Of a stretch of DNA of 55,957 nucleotides, positions 53,101 to 55,957 are shown piece by piece. The first letter of the stretch is position 1; each line of letters begins with the position of its first letter. This stretch comes from Kutzneria sp. 744 (GTDB lineage: Bacteria; Actinomycetota; Actinomycetes; Mycobacteriales; Pseudonocardiaceae): assembly GCF_000568255.1 (NCBI RefSeq), contig NZ_KK037166.1:9510124-9566080 (forward strand). The letters run 5' to 3'. Below the pieces are notes generated by a model, which searched no databases, was not told the origin of the DNA, and was given only the letters and a program-made list of their open reading frames with translations. The position numbers and the translations under genes are program-made.

Positions 53101-53678
53101 ATCGCCCGCCGCAGCGACTCCCGGCCGGCCGCGTTCACCAGCTCGGGCAGGGCGGTGCTCAGCACCGCGCCGACGTTCTTGTCGATCATGTCGGCGTGCA
53201 CGGCGGTGTCCACGACGCCGCGCAGCAGCGCGCCCAGGGCCGGCCGCTGCCGCCCCGTGTACTGGGCGAACTCGGCCCGCAGCTTCTCCTTGGCCTTCTT
53301 GTGGTGCAGGTCGGTCAGCTGGGTGCGCACCGCGATCAGCCCGGTGACCAGGCGGGCGAACCGCGGCCGTCCCCGTTGCGGCCACTTGCGGCTGAGGCTG
53401 TAAGCCAGCTGTGTCAGCACTTCCATCGTGTCGGCCGGGGTGGTGCGCTGGAAGTCGTAGTCGGTGTGTACCACGTCGTTGTCGCAGCTGCGGCCGATGG
53501 AGCGCAGCGTGAAGCTCTTGCCGGCCCCGGTCGGGCCGAGCAGCACCACGACCGGCTGCCGGCGGCGCGGGCCGCCGGCGTCGCGGTTCCACAGCAGCCG
53601 GGCGACCAGCGCCGTGGCCGGGGGCAGGCGTCTTTCGTCGGGCACGGGTCCCTCCGAACGGGAGGTTTTCTTTCCCAT
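50169..53678 (-). CDS. P-loop NTPase / transmembrane / periplasmic-binding-protein fusion
   Basis: A 1,169-residue single-chain protein. Cytoplasmic part: Walker A VVVLLGPTGAGKSFTLRSIG (residues about 43-62), Walker B NWLLLLDNVDHPDGE near 264-277, and a sensor-1-like LLVMATSGRW near 301, followed by about 370 helical residues, a STAND- or AAA-like layout. One membrane helix, VPYVAVGIVAAVAAALISL, lies at about 690-708. The outer part (about 745-1160) is a type I periplasmic-binding fold of the branched-chain amino acid receptor class: DITVIGSQVTADDMNQDLAG, FFRVSPTNSEEVRAGVGYLR, PDVVYFAGRGSDLKYFLQAL. I infer a receptor that senses a solute outside and controls an NTPase inside. No transporter genes adjoin it. 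Confidence 0.85.
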   Translation of the reverse strand: MGKKTSRSEGPVPDERRLPPATALVARLLWNRDAGGPRRRQPVVVLLGPTGAGKSFTLRSIGRSCDNDVVHTDYDFQRTTPADTMEVLTQLAYSLSRKWPQRGRPRFARLVTGLIAVRTQLTDLHHKKAKEKLRAEFAQYTGRQRPALGALLRGVVDTAVHADMIDKNVGAVLSTALPELVNAAGRESLRRAIRWHGEHPDPRAEDPYDALLDLNRMPAAGRNVWLMAAFLADVRESQERLSRADLGSRCRCDRPSRRRHWHNWLLLLDNVDHPDGERFLRDLTTAREQVLAHDRNAHDPLLVMATSGRWNPGWEPDWRPPWLSAAAVKARTVQSCRHADYDDWAAEPTSPYYPVLLEALTLRETAHMLGVPEDSPAALLALRATGGLPAAVKSVRPLLEKATLTPGARDVLDPGDHPWQQRLTDLGLARHAPDLGIEEFVSAAPFATAPWLLPSAATRVDHRNVGRILTELRNALWVVERRDGSATADPAVLQPWIAGNLVLALTHRDPTSGLPSYEEQFSVLLNDFGTDRARRAYCQLALGRVVAVVDDFAKAFDNEPHRDWVDRMEMVCRAPDAQPLGRTVTQLFDTLVKQANRDRDRSQVVRNVVSRLVVANWLTTNLFTVPSPERDIVEHAYRQELPPQSREGDVNALLNAARRAAEPLVERGVIAPSAPWLLTPRSRFRRAVPYVAVGIVAAVAAALISLHPWQTCGRGLTDAGGAAGCVGLNLDATAFRDHDPLFDLEQKVAGLNPPRTGAYATVVLLEDMTPDPDADSLLVQVTRHDIEGAAAALWRADNSSAAFGTTPRIRLLLANFGSNGDQQEAAVAAIVKARAEEHIVAVVGLGQSLDSTRAAAASLSAADITVIGSQVTADDMNQDLAGHPIDNFFRVSPTNSEEVRAGVGYLRQRGYQHTLLVQDLNPADSYTRTLTKAFTAAMKPEYQSPYKAPPQLTGQTRADYMTNVFAQKYSNICADKPDVVYFAGRGSDLKYFLQALADGGTCGLGPMDIVTGDDASSLVGVKDLALSKDIHVYYTAIAHGGQWRAFPAGSAYVRNYDAFAKAFADNGFPAADLDDGQAMSEHDAVFTAAVATRRAKDVTTVNTVAPFVMQLQCKNPVGGATGYIAFPNTGGSDPVDKAMPIMQIHPDGSATQEGLVWPSGTPLDPDTTC

Positions 53679-53770
53679 GTATCGCAGACCCGCCCTGGTA
53701 CGGCACGGATGCGGTGATCACATCACCCGAACGGACCGTGACCGTTGGTCCATCTCCCGCACACCAGGGA

Positions 53771-54604
53771 CTAGGAGGTCACGTCCTTGGTGGCCAGGTT
53801 GGCCCACGCCGCGCCGAAGAACACCACCACGTACCCCGCCTGGAGCAACAGGCCCTTGTCGATGGAGTCCCAGAAGATGGGGTCGCGGAAGAAGTCGATC
53901 CACGAGAGCCAGTAGTTGGTCGGCAGGTACGGCCGGATCACCGCCGCCGCGTCCAGGGTCTGCAGCACGGCGCTGGTGATCAGGATCGACAGCGCGCCGA
54001 GGGCCGCGCCGAGCGAGGAACTGGTCAGCGTGGACAGGAACAGGCCGATCGCGCCGAAGCCGATCATCGCCACCACGATGTAGCCGATGGAGTACAGCAA
54101 CCGCGTGGTGAGCTGGCCGTGGGTCAGCGAGACACCCGACAGCGACGTCGCCGCCCCGGCCGCCGCGCCGCCGGCCGCGCTGGTCCCCGTGCCGAAGAGG
54201 ATCACTCCGACGATCAGCGAGCTGATCACCACGCAGGCGATGGCCAGCAACACGAAAACCACCAGGGCGACGATCTTGGCGACCAGCAGCCGTGAGCGTC
54301 CGACCGGCCGGATCAGCAGGTACCGCAGCGTTCCGCCGACGGACTCGCCGGCGATCGAGTCGCCCGCCACCACGGCCACCGACAGCGGCAGGAAGATGGG
54401 CAGCACCAACGCCAACGCCGCGGCCGGGAACAGCAAACCGTTGCCCCGCACGGCCGACAGGAACGCGCCGCCCTGCCCCGGCGGCGGCGCGAAGTCGGCG
54501 GTCTTGAGGAACACGCCCACGATGATCGGCAGCGCGCACAGCAGCAGGATGTTGGTCCAGATGCGGGGCCGCAGAACGAGTTTGCGCAGCTCGACCGTGA
54601 TCAT
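53771..54604 (-). CDS. ABC-2 type transporter permease
   Basis: A 277-residue membrane protein from the ATG at 54604 (MITVELRKLVLRPRIWTNIL), with six hydrophobic segments and the ABC-2 pattern GDSIAGESVGGTLRYLLIRP followed by VGRSRLLVAKIVALVVFVLL. Partner of the ATPase encoded upstream; the 109-bp gap between them is occupied by a tandem duplication. Likely a lipid, peptide or drug exporter. Confidence 0.92.
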   Translation of the reverse strand: MITVELRKLVLRPRIWTNILLLCALPIIVGVFLKTADFAPPPGQGGAFLSAVRGNGLLFPAAALALVLPIFLPLSVAVVAGDSIAGESVGGTLRYLLIRPVGRSRLLVAKIVALVVFVLLAIACVVISSLIVGVILFGTGTSAAGGAAAGAATSLSGVSLTHGQLTTRLLYSIGYIVVAMIGFGAIGLFLSTLTSSSLGAALGALSILITSAVLQTLDAAAVIRPYLPTNYWLSWIDFFRDPIFWDSIDKGLLLQAGYVVVFFGAAWANLATKDVTS

Positions 54605-54611
54605 GCGGCGA

Positions 54612-54723
54612 CCGCCCGATGCCCCGCGCGGCACCGTGGTTGCCGCTCGACGGTGTTCGTGGGGCGTCCGCCCGATGTCCTGCGCGCGTGCCTTGGTTGC
54701 CGCTCGACCGTGATCACGAGGCG
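54612..54723. repeat. 56-bp imperfect tandem duplication at the ATPase/permease junction
   Basis: CCGCCCGATG begins both units (54612 and 54668), and both share TGGTTGCCGCTCGAC and end GGCGTCC. A partial third unit (GCTCGACCGTGATCATG) runs into the permease start at 54593-54611. The second unit contains the ATPase stop codon. Confidence 0.7.
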
Positions 54724-55622
54724 TCCACCCGGTCCGAGCCGGCGCCGGTCACGTCCAGCACGACCTGCTCCAGGGTCCGCCGCTGCTCGGTGATCGCGGC
54801 CACCCGCAGCCCCGCGGCCACCAGCATCGCGTTCAGCGCGGCCGGATCTCCGTGTCGTATCACCAGGTTCTCTCCGTCACGGGCGACGAGTTGGCCGTTG
54901 AGCAGGGAAACCGCGTCGGCGGCGTCGGGACTGCGCACCTCGACCAGGCCGGTGCCGCCGCGAAGGGTGGCCAATTCCTCTTCCAGGACAAGGCGACCGC
55001 GATCCACGACGCCGACCCGGGTGCACAGCTGCTCCACCTCGGACAGCAGATGGCTGGACAGGAAAACGGTGGTGCCGGCCCGGTTCAGCTCGATCAGCAG
55101 GTCGCGGACCTCGTGAATTCCCTTGGGGTCGAGGCCGTTGGTCGGCTCGTCCAGAATCAGCAGCCGGGGTTTGCGCAGCAGTGCGGCGGCCAGCCCGAGC
55201 CGCTGCCGCATGCCGAGCGAGTAGGCCTTCACCGGCCGTCGGTCGATGCCCGAAAGTCCCACCTGGGCAAGGGCTTCCTCGATGCGGGCGCGCCGGGTCC
55301 GGCGGCTGCCGCCGGGGCCGCTGGCGTCCAGCAGGGACAGATTCCGCCGGCCGGACAGGTGCGGGTAGGCCGCCGGACCCTCGACCATGGCGCCGATCTG
55401 CGGCAACACCTCGGCCGCCCGCCGCGGCATCCGCGAGCCGAGAACGTCGATCTCGCCGGAGGTGGCGAAGACCAGGCCCAGCAACATTCGCACTGTCGTG
55501 GTCTTGCCGGAGCCGTTGGGGCCCAGGAAGCCGTAGCGGTCGCCCTCGCGCACGGTGAGGTCCACGGCGTCGACCGCGAGGACCGAGCCGTAGCGCTTGG
55601 TCAGCCCGCGTGTGACGATCAT
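54714..55622 (-). CDS. ABC transporter ATP-binding protein
   Basis: A 302-residue ATPase. Walker A GFLGPNGSGKTTTVRMLLGL, Q-loop region IGAMVEGPAAYPHLSGRRNL, signature YSLGMRQRLGLAAALL, Walker B LLILDEPTNGLDPKG and the H-loop FLSSHLLSEVEQLC. The type is the DrrA/CcmA-like exporter ATPase with a short C-terminal domain. Its ATG overlaps the stop of the upstream LolA/RseB-like gene (ATGA), so the three genes form one operon. Confidence 0.95.
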   Translation of the reverse strand: MIVTRGLTKRYGSVLAVDAVDLTVREGDRYGFLGPNGSGKTTTVRMLLGLVFATSGEIDVLGSRMPRRAAEVLPQIGAMVEGPAAYPHLSGRRNLSLLDASGPGGSRRTRRARIEEALAQVGLSGIDRRPVKAYSLGMRQRLGLAAALLRKPRLLILDEPTNGLDPKGIHEVRDLLIELNRAGTTVFLSSHLLSEVEQLCTRVGVVDRGRLVLEEELATLRGGTGLVEVRSPDAADAVSLLNGQLVARDGENLVIRHGDPAALNAMLVAAGLRVAAITEQRRTLEQVVLDVTGAGSDRVDAS

Positions 55623-55957
55623 GGGCGCCTCCTGGGCAGCGTCGACAGCTCGGCGGCCGCCTGGGTGAGCAGCGCCGGATCGACGGCGCCGGCGAGCAGG
55701 AACGTGCGGTAGCCGGCCCGTTCGACCAGCACCGACAAAGGGTTGATGGTCAGCAGGGTGCCCTGGCCGATCGGCAGCGGCACGGTCTTCGCGCCGACCT
55801 TGCCCATCGAGTTCACCACGCCCGCACCGACATTGCGGGGCAGCGGCACGGCGACGAAAGCCGACAAACCGGTGCCGTAGAAGCCGAGTCCGCGGCCGCC
55901 GCCGACCCGGTCGGTCTGCAACGGGCGCCCGGCGAGCTGGGCCGGCAGCGGGAAGCC
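55619..55957 (-). CDS. LolA/RseB-like exported protein, C-terminal part (runs off the window)
   Basis: The last 112 residues are present; the gene continues beyond the right edge. GLGFYGTGLSAFVAVPLPRN, PIGQGTLLTINPLSVLVERA and GYRTFLLAGAVDPALLTQAA resemble the C-terminal domain of LolA/RseB-type lipoprotein-binding proteins, which in actinobacteria often precede an ABC-2 transporter pair. The family call is tentative because the N-terminal half is missing. Confidence 0.5.
   Translation of the reverse strand, partial: GFPLPAQLAGRPLQTDRVGGGRGLGFYGTGLSAFVAVPLPRNVGAGVVNSMGKVGAKTVPLPIGQGTLLTINPLSVLVERAGYRTFLLAGAVDPALLTQAAAELSTLPRRRP

Overview
The window is about 56 kb of high-GC actinobacterial chromosome. 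GTG starts are common, neighbouring genes are often coupled by ATGA/GTGA overlaps, and the pafA-pafB-pafC-tatC block is of mycobacterial/actinomycete type. The Pup-proteasome genes together with a DUF8129-like protein, a DevR/DevS/Acg redox cluster and many secreted hydrolases suggest a soil Pseudonocardiaceae-like organism. I cannot name the genus. No rRNA, tRNA or CRISPR array was seen.

Layout. 0-8.5 kb: a PAP2/lipid-kinase fusion, pafA, a UbiA prenyltransferase, an SRPBCC protein, pafB, pafC, a small membrane protein where tatA is usually found, tatC and a lipid kinase. 8.5-18 kb: a membrane-anchored exported protein, a PEP-mutase-like enzyme, an apiosidase-like glycosidase, a GNAT acetyltransferase behind a leader-peptide attenuator, a DUF1080 protein, a GH36 alpha-galactosidase and a methyltransferase. 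18-24 kb: a complete oligopeptide ABC importer whose last gene is a membrane-anchored pentapeptide-repeat protein. 24-27 kb: a TetR/CMD pair with its own operators, and a CocE-type esterase. 27-30.5 kb: small proteins, a group-2 sigma factor and an orphan amino-acid-type binding lipoprotein. 30.5-33.8 kb: an IS630-family element split by a 2,167-bp group II intron, both with boundaries readable to the base. 34-39.6 kb: a patatin and a DevS/DevR/Acg/PNPOx redox-sensing cluster with two DosR-like boxes. 39.6-48.6 kb: MFS exporter, TetR, FAD monooxygenase, methyltransferase, PLP lyase, TrxR-like reductase, a double Lrp regulator, IMPase-like protein and a lipase. 48.9-56 kb: a secreted seven-repeat beta-propeller, a 1,169-residue P-loop NTPase/transmembrane/periplasmic-binding-protein fusion, and an ABC-2 transporter with a LolA/RseB-like partner running off the right edge.

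The observations I rate highest are the NTPase-PBP receptor-like fusion; the 15-codon leader with three mutually exclusive hairpins before the GNAT gene; a family of long intergenic palindromes, one copy of which is split around a small decayed ORF; the nested IS630/group II intron; and an in-frame 24-bp minisatellite inside a TetR regulator.

Quality caution: at least six genes (PAP2-kinase, pafC, the exported protein, the CocE esterase, the Lrp regulator and a small ORF at 14.8-15.1 kb) carry single-base indels, most of them in or next to short homopolymer runs, and restoring the frame regenerates good family sequence. Residual sequencing error is the simplest explanation, so these should be confirmed before being called real pseudogenes.
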